Source: an uncultured Alistipes sp.
GTDB lineage: Bacteria > Bacteroidota > Bacteroidia > Bacteroidales > UBA932
Assembly (NCBI GenBank): GCA_900544175.1
Contig: UQUN01000009.1
Coordinates: 16,664-80,663 of the forward strand
Direction: 5' to 3'
Length of the DNA stretch: 64,000 nucleotides
The notes beneath the pieces were generated by a model that saw nothing but the letters and a program-made list of their open reading frames with translations, did no database searches and was not told the origin of the DNA. Both the position numbers and the translations under genes were made by a program. This document shows positions 33,710-42,065 of the stretch, piece after piece; positions within the stretch are counted from its first letter, which is position 1, and each line of letters opens with the position of its first letter.

Positions 33710-36064
33710 ATGCTTAAAAACATTTTAAGTTGCCGCTTCCGTGCGCTATGCATGGCTGTAGCCTTTATTTCTGTCACTACTGGTGTCCTTTACGCAGAAG
33801 ACCTGCGGATTGTGGGACGTGTGGTTGACTATGCCTCCCTTGAGCCCGTACAGGGTGCGGACATCATAGTCCGCGGCAGCACATGGTGGACAGTATCCGA
33901 TTCGTCCGGATGCTTTGAACTGACCTTGCCTGCCGGGGAATATACGGTCCAGGCCTCTTTCACTGGGTACATTACCCAGGAAGAAAAGATATCCGCATCC
34001 GATACCCTGCATTATGTTGACTTCGTCCTGGTCGAGGAGGCCTTGATGCTGGATGAGGTGGTTGTTACAGGCACCGGCACGGAGCATTTCCTGCGCAACG
34101 CCCCTATACAGACAGAAGTCATCACCTCGCAGGCGCTCAGGCAGTACGGAGGAAAAAGCCTGGAGGATATACTTTACGGCCTGAGTCCGGCATTCGACTT
34201 CTCCCAGGGGGACATGGGGTCAGGCCTGACTATGGGCGGACTGGGGAACAGCTATGTGCTGATTCTCGTAGACGGAAAGAGACTGTACGGAGACCTGGGA
34301 GGGCAGAGTGACATAGATATGATTGACCCCGCCGACATAGAACGGATTGAAATAGTCAAAGGTGCGTCATCATCCCTATACGGCTCTGATGCAATAGCCG
34401 GAGTAGTCAACATCATAACCCGCAAACACCGCCGGATACCTTTTATGGTGGAGAACAATACTCATCTCGGAGAATACTTCGATCTGAGGCAGAGCGATGT
34501 GGTCTCCTTCACCGTCGGGCAGTTCCAGTCCACCACCAAGCTTTCTGTACAGCATACCGACGGCTGGCAGATAACCGATAAGGAACTGTATCGGGACAGC
34601 ATTTATTCGGGGTCCACTACCCAGACCGTGAGCGAGTACACCAACGGACGCATTACGGAAGACCTGACATGGAGACCATCCGACAGACTGGAAGTCACTG
34701 CTTCCGGAATGTTCTACACCAAGTATATGATACACCGTCCGGGTCTGCCCCGCTGGAGATCCTACAACCCCTTCTACCTCGACCAGGCCTACAGTATCGG
34801 AACGAAGTGGGCTCCGCGGGACGGCATCGACCTGACTCTCGACGCCTCTTTCAATCAGCATAAGTACCTGTACGACTACTATCTGGAGTATATTGACGAA
34901 TATTACCGTCCATACACGACACCCGACGGGGAATTCATCCGTATTCCTGCGCATCTCGTATATTTTCCAGGTGACCAGTCCGTTGAAAGTGACCAGCGGC
35001 TCTGGACCGTTCATGCCAAGGGAGTCTTCGAACTGCCGTTCAGCAACCGGCTTTCGGCCGGCATGGAGTTCATGGACGATGTTCTGATCGCTCCCCGGCG
35101 TATGAATACCGACCGGGAATCGGCCTATACTCTTTCTATATATGCCCAGGACGAGTGGACTCCTGTGGACTGGTTCAATCTTACAGCCGGAGTACGGCTT
35201 GTGCACCACGAAGCTTTCGGACTGAGGGCGACCCCCAAGGTTTCATTTATGTTCAAGGCCGGGAAATGGAATTTCCGCGGTACCTATTCCAATGGTTTCA
35301 AGGCCCCTACCACCAAAGAGCTCTACTACTTCTATGAGCGGGCCATGATGGGAAAGCTCCGTCTCTATATCGGTAATACGGATCTGGTACCGCAGACCTC
35401 ACACTATTTCTCGGCAGGACCGGAGTACAGGGGCAGGAAATTTACAGTCAGCGCCACCGTTTCCTACAATCTGGTGAATGATATGATAGCCCTGGTGGCC
35501 GTACCCATTCCTCCGGAATACTATACTGACGAAGGCTCGGAATACGACGGAGCCATGCAGTATACCAACATGGAGAATGCCAGGATCTGGAATGCGGAGA
35601 TAATGCTTTCCTGGAAACCAGGCGCAGGATTCAATATCGGTGCCGGATATACATACACGAATTCGAAGGGTCATCTGGTGGACAGCGAAGCCAGTGAAGA
35701 AGCCGGCTATACCATAATGGAAACCAGGCCGATAGACGGAACCGCCGCCCACAGGGCCACATTCCGGGCCGGCTGGAGCCATGACTGGATGAAATATGGT
35801 CTGAGCATAGGACTCTTCGGACGCGGTCAGACTGAAAAATACTACAAGGAATACGGCAACGCGCCGGGCTACATGCTCTGGAGGCTGACCACCACTCACA
35901 GAATAGGTAACTGGAAGCACTGGGAACTGGAGTTAACCGCCGGAGTAGACAATATACTGAACCATGTAGAGACCCACCCCTACGGCTACAATTATGGAAC
36001 GACCTCCCCAGGACGAACTTTTTTCGGCTCGATAAGAGTGCGTTTCGGCAAGGACTATAAGTAA
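33710..36064 (+). CDS. TonB-dependent receptor with N-terminal CarboxypepD-reg-like domain (first of upper-pathway operon)
   Basis: Outer-membrane receptor, 784 residues from ATG 33710, where a signal peptide begins (LKNILSCRFRALCMAVAFIS...LYAED). Residues 30-110 form a carboxypeptidase-regulatory-like beta domain (IVGRVVDYASLEPVQGADII), followed by a TonB-box-like LDEVVVTGTGT, a plug with LILVDGKRLYG and SLYGSDAIAGVVNIITRK, and a long barrel ending TSPGRTFFGSIRVRFGKDYK. An ATG at 33665 is possible but gives no signal at its start. Being first after a cobalamin riboswitch and followed by cbiK, it probably imports a corrinoid, a tetrapyrrole precursor or cobalt; the sequence does not say which. 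Confidence 0.9.
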   Translation: MLKNILSCRFRALCMAVAFISVTTGVLYAEDLRIVGRVVDYASLEPVQGADIIVRGSTWWTVSDSSGCFELTLPAGEYTVQASFTGYITQEEKISASDTLHYVDFVLVEEALMLDEVVVTGTGTEHFLRNAPIQTEVITSQALRQYGGKSLEDILYGLSPAFDFSQGDMGSGLTMGGLGNSYVLILVDGKRLYGDLGGQSDIDMIDPADIERIEIVKGASSSLYGSDAIAGVVNIITRKHRRIPFMVENNTHLGEYFDLRQSDVVSFTVGQFQSTTKLSVQHTDGWQITDKELYRDSIYSGSTTQTVSEYTNGRITEDLTWRPSDRLEVTASGMFYTKYMIHRPGLPRWRSYNPFYLDQAYSIGTKWAPRDGIDLTLDASFNQHKYLYDYYLEYIDEYYRPYTTPDGEFIRIPAHLVYFPGDQSVESDQRLWTVHAKGVFELPFSNRLSAGMEFMDDVLIAPRRMNTDRESAYTLSIYAQDEWTPVDWFNLTAGVRLVHHEAFGLRATPKVSFMFKAGKWNFRGTYSNGFKAPTTKELYYFYERAMMGKLRLYIGNTDLVPQTSHYFSAGPEYRGRKFTVSATVSYNLVNDMIALVAVPIPPEYYTDEGSEYDGAMQYTNMENARIWNAEIMLSWKPGAGFNIGAGYTYTNSKGHLVDSEASEEAGYTIMETRPIDGTAAHRATFRAGWSHDWMKYGLSIGLFGRGQTEKYYKEYGNAPGYMLWRLTTTHRIGNWKHWELELTAGVDNILNHVETHPYGYNYGTTSPGRTFFGSIRVRFGKDYK

Positions 36065-36100
36065 GACAACATTTATTTAAACTTTTAAATTAACGACATT

Positions 36101-37078
36101 ATGCACATTTTTTCAAAATTCATGACCGCAGCCGTCCTTCTCGGCGCTGCCTTCACACTCGCCTCATGCGAGCAGAATGGACCTGAAAAGGACCAGAGTA
36201 TAGTAAACTACGAGAAGAATCACAACACAGCAATCCTACTGGTCACTTTCGGCTCAACATGGGATGAGCCTCACGCTACATACGAAAAGCAGATCGCTCA
36301 ATTCGAAGAGGAATTCCCAAATGCCGACATATTCTTCTCCTTCACATCCAAGACCTGCATCAACCGCTGGTATGCTGCTACAGGCGAGCAGTTCATCACT
36401 CCTGATCTCTATCTGGAATCTTTCATTGAGAAGGGGTACAGAAATGTCTATGTTCAGTCCCTGCACGTTATCCCCGGTGAGGAATTCCAGCTCCTGCGTG
36501 ACGGTTATGTCAAGCCATACTACAATTTCGTAGTCGAGGACGAGACATACGAGGGCAACTGTCTGCCCGCATGTCTTGGAACGGCACTGCTGACCAGCGA
36601 GGAGGACATAGCCGCAGTGGGCAAGATTCTCGTAGAGGAGTTCGCATCACAGCTTAAGGCTGGTGAGGCGGTAGCTTTCATGGGACACGGCAACCCCATT
36701 TCCGACTATGACCACGCCAACGCCTCTTACGAGGAGATCGAGGCATGGATGCAGGAATATGCCCTGGAAACATACGGCAACGGAAACGTATTCGTAGGTA
36801 CGGTAGATTATCCCACGATGCTCATCGGTCATGTTATCGACGAACTGAATGCATCAGGATATGCCAAGGGCCAGAAAGTGCATCTGCATCCCCTGATGTC
36901 CATCGCGGGAGACCATGCCAACAACGATATGAGCGATACCGAGGATCCCGAGAGCTGGAAATCCATGATAACATCCGCCGGATGGACAGTAGAGACACAT
37001 GTTCACGGTCTCGGTGACTATCCTGCTATAAACGACATCTGGATCAGCCATCTCAAGACAGCTATCAGCGAGCTGTAA
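36101..37078 (+). CDS. cbiK: CbiK-type cobaltochelatase carrying a lipoprotein signal
   Basis: Class II chelatase of the CbiK family, 325 residues, 25-30 more than cytoplasmic CbiK because of an N-terminal lipoprotein signal (MHIFSKFMTAAVLLGAAFTL then ASC, Cys23). Metal-site residues are present: His122 with Glu127 in SLHVIPGEEFQ, His196 in AFMGHGNPISDYDH and His263 in HLHPLMSIAGDH. Cytoplasmic CbiK inserts cobalt into sirohydrochlorin. The signal puts this one in the periplasm or on a membrane, like the exported CbiK of Desulfovibrio, and it lies between two TonB receptor genes, so it may act on imported tetrapyrroles or cobalt rather than in the main pathway. No second chelatase is in the window. 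Confidence 0.88.
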   Translation: MHIFSKFMTAAVLLGAAFTLASCEQNGPEKDQSIVNYEKNHNTAILLVTFGSTWDEPHATYEKQIAQFEEEFPNADIFFSFTSKTCINRWYAATGEQFITPDLYLESFIEKGYRNVYVQSLHVIPGEEFQLLRDGYVKPYYNFVVEDETYEGNCLPACLGTALLTSEEDIAAVGKILVEEFASQLKAGEAVAFMGHGNPISDYDHANASYEEIEAWMQEYALETYGNGNVFVGTVDYPTMLIGHVIDELNASGYAKGQKVHLHPLMSIAGDHANNDMSDTEDPESWKSMITSAGWTVETHVHGLGDYPAINDIWISHLKTAISEL

Positions 37079-37133
37079 ACCGGACGATAACCCCCATATT
37101 TCAAAATTTATTCTAATAGTTTTTTTACCCAGA

Positions 37134-37160
37134 GTGCCAGCCGGAGTGATCCGGCCGGCA
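37134..37160 (+). terminator. Strong hairpin between cbiK and the next receptor
   Basis: GTGCC-A-GCCGG pairs with CCGGC-C-GGCAC across a short loop (AGTGAT), one internal mismatch, preceded by a T-rich stretch. It lies in the 104-base gap between cbiK and the second receptor. It could be an attenuator or an RNA-processing boundary within the operon; no T run follows, so full termination is unlikely. Confidence 0.45.
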
Positions 37161-37182
37161 CTTGCCATTTAAACTTTCAAGT

Positions 37183-39474
37183 ATGATCAAAAAGGTTCTG
37201 ACATTTTTCCTGGCAGCCGCAGTCTGTATGACAGTTTCCGCTCAGAGTACACTGAGAGGCAGAGTTACGGATATGTATACCGGTCTCCCCATAACTGGTG
37301 TCAATATCCGCATAGAGCATACGCTTGACGGAGCCACTACAGATGCCCGTGGGGAATTTGTGATTGATCAATATGCTGCGGGCAGCATATTGAAATTGAG
37401 TCACGTGAGTTATCTGAGCAGGAGTTTTGCACCGGAAACCGATTCTGTTACCATAGAAATGGAACCATCATACATCAAACTCTCGCAGGTAGTAGTCTCT
37501 GCAACCGGTACTCACAGAAGACAGAACGAGGCTCCGGTTCCCACTACAGTATTTTCTGCAAAAGAAATAGCCGATGTCGGAGTAACCACCCTCAATGACG
37601 CCCTGATCAAGCTGGACCCCTCGATATCCGTAACACCCCTGGGTTCTATGGGCACTTCCATCAGTATGAACGGCCTGGAAGACACCTACATGCTATTTAT
37701 GATCAACGGTCAGCGCATGCTCGGCAGCGGCACCGGAGCCCCGGACCTGAGCCGTATCGACATGTCCAATGTCAAGCGTATTGAGATTCTTGACGGAGCC
37801 GCCTCCATGCTCTACGGTTCCGATGCCATAGCCGGAGTAATCAACATAATTACTGACGACATCCGTTCCGGAGTGGATCTCACATCACAATCCACATTCC
37901 GCAACCACGGCCGCTACGAGCAGTCAGTCAACCTGGATGCCAAGGAAGGCCGTTTTGGTTCCTATACATCATATTACCACGCACAGTCCGGAGGATGGCA
38001 GCTCAACCCCATGGAAGAGGACAGCAGCGGCGAGCTTATTCCTTCCACCAGGCTCGCCTCTTTCGCCAACCGCTCGCACAGCGTTTCCCAGAAATTCACG
38101 TATGACTTTACCAATACCCTGACTGCTTACATCCAGGGCGGCTGGTACGGTTTCAAGGAGTTCCGCCCGGATTCACTGAACTCTATGCCAACCACCTACA
38201 AGTACGATATGATCCACCGCAACTACACCTACGGAGCCGGCATCAAGTACATCGTCAATAAGGATATCTCCCTGTACGTGGACTTCTACTCGGACAACTA
38301 CTCCTCCCTCTACGAATATTTTGCCGAAAGCGGTGACCTGAGACCAGGAGATCTTCAGACCCGTATCAGGACCCATTTCTATCAGGGAAGCATCAAGGGC
38401 ATCTTCAATGTAGGCCGGATTAACAAGATCTCGGCAGGAGTGGAATATCTCTCCGACCATCTGGATGACTATATGTCCTCCTCCGCCACACTGGCCCGGC
38501 CTGTGGCCAACTACACTCTATCCGCCTATATCCAGGACGATATCCGTTTTCACAAGAACTGGACGGCTCTCGCCGGAGTCCGTTATCTCTATCATGAGCG
38601 GACAGGCAGCCATGCTACGCCCAATCTGGCGCTGATGTATCATACCGGAGGCTTCCGTGCCCGTGCCTCATTCGCCACCGGCTACAAGACCCCCAGTCTG
38701 GCCGACATGTACACCTTCAACGTAGCCAAGAGCGGAAGCCTGACTATCGGCAACGAGAATCTCAAGCCTGAGAAGAGCATGTACGGCTCCTTGAACGCCG
38801 AATACTCCGACAGCCGTTTCAGTGTCTCAGCCACCGGATTCATCAACTACCTGCGGGACAAGATCGAGATCGAGTCCTTTGAGGCCACGCCGGAGGAGCT
38901 GAGCAACTATCAGAGTCTTTACGGAGAGGACGTTACCGATCCCATAATCAAAAAACGCAGCAACATCGACAAGGCAAGAGTCGCCGGACTCTCTGTCTCG
39001 GCCAAAGTCTATCTCGGAGCTGGATTCAGCCTCAGCGGAGCCTACAACTTCGTGGACGCCCGCAACCTCTCGGCTGAGGAAGGCGAGGATAACCGTCTGG
39101 ACAAGAGCGTCCGTCACTCCGGAAACGCCTCAGCCCAGTGGGACCGTACCTGGGGCATCTACAGCCTGAACATCAACCTCAGCGGTGAAGTACGCGGACG
39201 GCGTTTCTCCTCCACTTACTCCCCCCGCATCGGGGACGCCCCGGCCTATACCCTCTGGAACCTGCATACCTCCCATACCTTCAATCTCGGCCCCGTACTG
39301 CTCATCCCCGGCATCGGCATAGACAACATATTCAACTACAAGGATGATCACTACGCCTATATGTACTACGTCAATGACAGCGGAAAGGGCGCGACATCCA
39401 TGGCTCCCTACGCCACACTTACTCCAGGTATCACTTATTACGCTTCACTTAAGATATGCTTCAAGGGAAAATAA
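37183..39474 (+). CDS. TonB-dependent receptor (second of upper-pathway operon)
   Basis: Outer-membrane receptor of 763 residues from ATG 37183 (signal MIKKVLTFFLAAAVCMTVSA). A carboxypeptidase-regulatory-like domain (LRGRVTDMYTGLPITGVNI) spans about 22-105, then the plug with FMINGQRMLGSGTGAPDLS and MLYGSDAIAGVINIITDD, then the barrel, ending FKGK. It resembles the receptor at 33.7 kb in architecture but is clearly a different protein. Its last 19 bases overlap the start of cobJ-cbiC, which ties receptor expression directly to corrin ring synthesis. Likely ligands are corrinoids, tetrapyrroles or cobalt chelates; undetermined. Confidence 0.9.
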   Translation: MIKKVLTFFLAAAVCMTVSAQSTLRGRVTDMYTGLPITGVNIRIEHTLDGATTDARGEFVIDQYAAGSILKLSHVSYLSRSFAPETDSVTIEMEPSYIKLSQVVVSATGTHRRQNEAPVPTTVFSAKEIADVGVTTLNDALIKLDPSISVTPLGSMGTSISMNGLEDTYMLFMINGQRMLGSGTGAPDLSRIDMSNVKRIEILDGAASMLYGSDAIAGVINIITDDIRSGVDLTSQSTFRNHGRYEQSVNLDAKEGRFGSYTSYYHAQSGGWQLNPMEEDSSGELIPSTRLASFANRSHSVSQKFTYDFTNTLTAYIQGGWYGFKEFRPDSLNSMPTTYKYDMIHRNYTYGAGIKYIVNKDISLYVDFYSDNYSSLYEYFAESGDLRPGDLQTRIRTHFYQGSIKGIFNVGRINKISAGVEYLSDHLDDYMSSSATLARPVANYTLSAYIQDDIRFHKNWTALAGVRYLYHERTGSHATPNLALMYHTGGFRARASFATGYKTPSLADMYTFNVAKSGSLTIGNENLKPEKSMYGSLNAEYSDSRFSVSATGFINYLRDKIEIESFEATPEELSNYQSLYGEDVTDPIIKKRSNIDKARVAGLSVSAKVYLGAGFSLSGAYNFVDARNLSAEEGEDNRLDKSVRHSGNASAQWDRTWGIYSLNINLSGEVRGRRFSSTYSPRIGDAPAYTLWNLHTSHTFNLGPVLLIPGIGIDNIFNYKDDHYAYMYYVNDSGKGATSMAPYATLTPGITYYASLKICFKGK

Positions 39475-40865
39475 TCATAGCCGGTCTCGGACCTGGCTCG
39501 CAGAAGGATATTACCCCTGCAGTGGCCGAGGCAATAGCCGGAGCCGATATTGTCATAGGTTATAAATTCTATTTTCAGTTCATCCGGCATCTGCTCACTG
39601 GCGGTACTCAATGTATGGACACCGGTATGCGCCAGGAAGAGGAAAGGGCAGCCGCCGCGATAGACCAAGCTATGAAAGGTAAGACCGTATGCATTATCTC
39701 GTCCGGAGATGCCGGCATCTACGGCATGGCCCCCCTGATATGGGAAATGTGCCACCGCCGCGGAGTGGACATCGATGTGACGGTCCTTCCTGGCATCAGC
39801 GCCTTCCAGAAGGCAGCGGCCCTGCTGGGCGCACCGGCAGGGCACGATCTCTGTCTTATATCCCTGTCGGACCTCATGACACCATGGCCCCAGATAGAAA
39901 AACGGATAAAAGCTGCCGCCGAGGCTGATTTCGTGACAGCCGTGTACAATCCCCGCAGCCGCGACCGTTACTGGCAGCTGCCCGGACTCATTGAGGTTTT
40001 TCTCCAATACCGCAGTCCTGACACACCTGTGGGGTATGTCCGTCAGGCCGGAAGACCGGAGCAGCAAGTCTGCCTGACAACCCTCGCAGAACTTGATCCG
40101 GAACAGATAGACATGCTAACAGTCTTGCTGATAGGCAACTCCCGCACCTTTGTCTCGAACGGTCACATGATAACCCCCAGGGGATATTTCCGGGAGGAGA
40201 AGGCAGCCGGAGATATCAAGCCGGGACAGCTGATTATGCAGGAGAGTTTCCTCTCCATCACCCGCGAACTGAAACATCCGGATATTCCTGAAGACCGCAG
40301 GTGGGTTCTTCTGCACGCGATTCATACAACAGCAGATTTTCAGATGGAAGACCTGCTGTGGATGAGTGACGGAGCGGTGATGGAGATGTATGACAGCATC
40401 CGCTCCGGAAAGATCAAGACCGTGGTGACAGATGTGACTATGGCTCTCTCAGGAATCCGTAAAGGAGCCTTGGCGCGTCTGGGTATCAATGCTGTATGCT
40501 GTCTTCAGGATTCAGAGGCCGTAGAAATGGCCGCAAGGGAAAATATAACCCGCGCCCAGGCCGGAATCCGTCTGGCTGTCAAGCGTTGGCCCGGAGCACT
40601 CTTCGTCTTCGGCAATGCGCCTACTGCTCTAATGGAACTGTGCCGCCTGACACACTCAGGCAAAGCCTCTCCCGGCGGTATCATCGCCGCCCCCGTAGGT
40701 TTCGTCCACGTGGAGGAGTCCAAGCAGATGGTAAAGCCTCTGAACGGTATTCCACGCATCATAGTGGAAGGACGCAAAGGAGGCAGCAATCTGGCCGCTA
40801 CCATCACCAACGCTGTACTGACTTTTGACGATGCAGCCGGACTCAGTCCCGGCCGCGACCTGTAA
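39456..40865 (+). CDS. Fused precorrin-3B C17-methyltransferase and precorrin-8X methylmutase
   Basis: Bifunctional 469-residue protein. Residues 1 to about 245 are a CobJ/CbiH-type methyltransferase: IIIAGLGPGSQKDITPAV at the start, SSGDAGIYGMAPL and DVTVLPGISAFQKAAALLGAP in the SAM fold. From about 265 a CobH/CbiC methylmutase domain follows: ADFQMEDLLWMSDGAVM, TVVTDVTMALSGIRK and FVFGNAPTALMELC with the catalytic His region in LLHAIHTTAD. The two act at separate steps (ring contraction; C12 methyl migration giving cobyrinate), so the fusion saves regulation rather than channels adjacent steps. The start overlaps the receptor gene by 19 bases; the next gene follows after 3. Confidence 0.94.
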   Translation: MLQGKIIIAGLGPGSQKDITPAVAEAIAGADIVIGYKFYFQFIRHLLTGGTQCMDTGMRQEEERAAAAIDQAMKGKTVCIISSGDAGIYGMAPLIWEMCHRRGVDIDVTVLPGISAFQKAAALLGAPAGHDLCLISLSDLMTPWPQIEKRIKAAAEADFVTAVYNPRSRDRYWQLPGLIEVFLQYRSPDTPVGYVRQAGRPEQQVCLTTLAELDPEQIDMLTVLLIGNSRTFVSNGHMITPRGYFREEKAAGDIKPGQLIMQESFLSITRELKHPDIPEDRRWVLLHAIHTTADFQMEDLLWMSDGAVMEMYDSIRSGKIKTVVTDVTMALSGIRKGALARLGINAVCCLQDSEAVEMAARENITRAQAGIRLAVKRWPGALFVFGNAPTALMELCRLTHSGKASPGGIIAAPVGFVHVEESKQMVKPLNGIPRIIVEGRKGGSNLAATITNAVLTFDDAAGLSPGRDL

Positions 40866-40868
40866 GCT

Positions 40869-42065
40869 ATGGCGGAGAAATTTATCGTAATAGGCATAAG
40901 CGATGAGGGCAGACCGGAGCTGAGCCCTGAGGCGTATGAGGCTGTATGTACCCATACCGTCTTTTCCGGGGGAAAACGGCATCTGGATGCTGTGCGGGAT
41001 ATTCTTCCGAAAGAATACGAGTGGATAGAAATTACTGTTCCACTGGACGGAGTCTTCCTCAAGTACGGGGAATATTCGGGAGATATAGTGGTGTTCGCCT
41101 CCGGAGATCCGCTTTTTTTCGGCTTCGCCGCTACCCTTCTCCGCCGGTTGCCCGGTACGGACATCAGGGTAATCCCTGCCTTCAACTCCCTGCAGTGTCT
41201 TGCGCACAAGGCCATGCTGCCATACGGCGGGATGCGGGCCGTCTCCCTCACGGGACGCCCTTGGCATGAACTGGACAGGGCTCTGATAGAGGGAAGCAGA
41301 ATGATAGGTCTGCTCACCGACAGGACGCACACTCCCGGAGCTGTCGCCTCCCGTCTGACCGAATACGGATATACCGGATACATTGCTGTAGTGGGAGAAA
41401 GGCTCGGGAACCGGATTTATGAGAAGATAACCGAGGCTCCGGTGGAAGAAATGGCGGGAATGGATTTTGCAATGCCAAACTGCATGATTCTCTACGGCGA
41501 GGTCAGCGGAGCGCCGTTCGGCATACCCCATACAGAGTTCGAGGGTATCCCGGGCAGGCCGGAAATGATTACCAAGATGCCGGTAAGGCTGGTTACACTG
41601 GCCATGCTGGAGCTGCCGCAGAAGCACTGCTTGTGGGATGTGGGCTTCTGCACCGGGTCAGTATCCATAGAGGCCAGGCTGCGCTTTCCCCATCTGCACG
41701 TGAGAGCCTTTGAGAAATGTCCCGAAAGAGAGAGACTTTTGGAAATCAATTCCCATCGTTTCCGGGCTCCGGGCATAGAACGGCACATCGGGGATATTCT
41801 GTCCTTTGACCTGAGACAGTTTCCAGCCCCGGATGCAGTCTTCATCGGCGGGCACGGCGGCCGCCTGGAAGAGATTGTCAGGGCCATACATCCCGTCCTG
41901 AGCCCCGGCGGGACGATGGTGTTCAATTCCGTTTCCGAAAACAGCCTCAGAGCATTCGTACGCTCCACGGCTGATTGCGGAATGACTCTTGCCTCAAATA
42001 CGGTTCTCCGGGATGGAGACCATAACCCCATAACCATTCTCAAAGCTGTAAAACATGGAAAATAA
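40869..42065 (+). CDS. cobL: Bifunctional precorrin-6Y methyltransferase/decarboxylase (CbiE-CbiT, CobL)
   Basis: 398 residues with two methyltransferase domains. Residues 1 to about 200 are CbiE-type (FIVIGISDEGRPELSPEAY, VVFASGDPLFFGFAATL, VIPAFNSLQCLAHKAMLPY); residues about 215-398 are CbiT-type with SAM motif CLWDVGFCTGSVSIEARLRF and DAVFIGGHGGRLEEIV. Together they methylate C5 and C15 and decarboxylate the C12 acetate. In most CbiT proteins the SAM loop is DVGAGTGSV; here the third and fourth positions are Phe-Cys, a conservative oddity. The start is 3 bases after cobJ-cbiC and the end overlaps cbiG-cbiF by 11 bases. Confidence 0.94.
   Translation: MAEKFIVIGISDEGRPELSPEAYEAVCTHTVFSGGKRHLDAVRDILPKEYEWIEITVPLDGVFLKYGEYSGDIVVFASGDPLFFGFAATLLRRLPGTDIRVIPAFNSLQCLAHKAMLPYGGMRAVSLTGRPWHELDRALIEGSRMIGLLTDRTHTPGAVASRLTEYGYTGYIAVVGERLGNRIYEKITEAPVEEMAGMDFAMPNCMILYGEVSGAPFGIPHTEFEGIPGRPEMITKMPVRLVTLAMLELPQKHCLWDVGFCTGSVSIEARLRFPHLHVRAFEKCPERERLLEINSHRFRAPGIERHIGDILSFDLRQFPAPDAVFIGGHGGRLEEIVRAIHPVLSPGGTMVFNSVSENSLRAFVRSTADCGMTLASNTVLRDGDHNPITILKAVKHGK

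Noticed and set aside
36101..37078. Ordinary metal- or heme-binding lipoprotein instead of CbiK
   Set aside because: The SLHVIPGEEF, MGHGNP and HLHPLM blocks follow the CbiK order, and the operon context is cobalamin synthesis; only the signal peptide is unusual.
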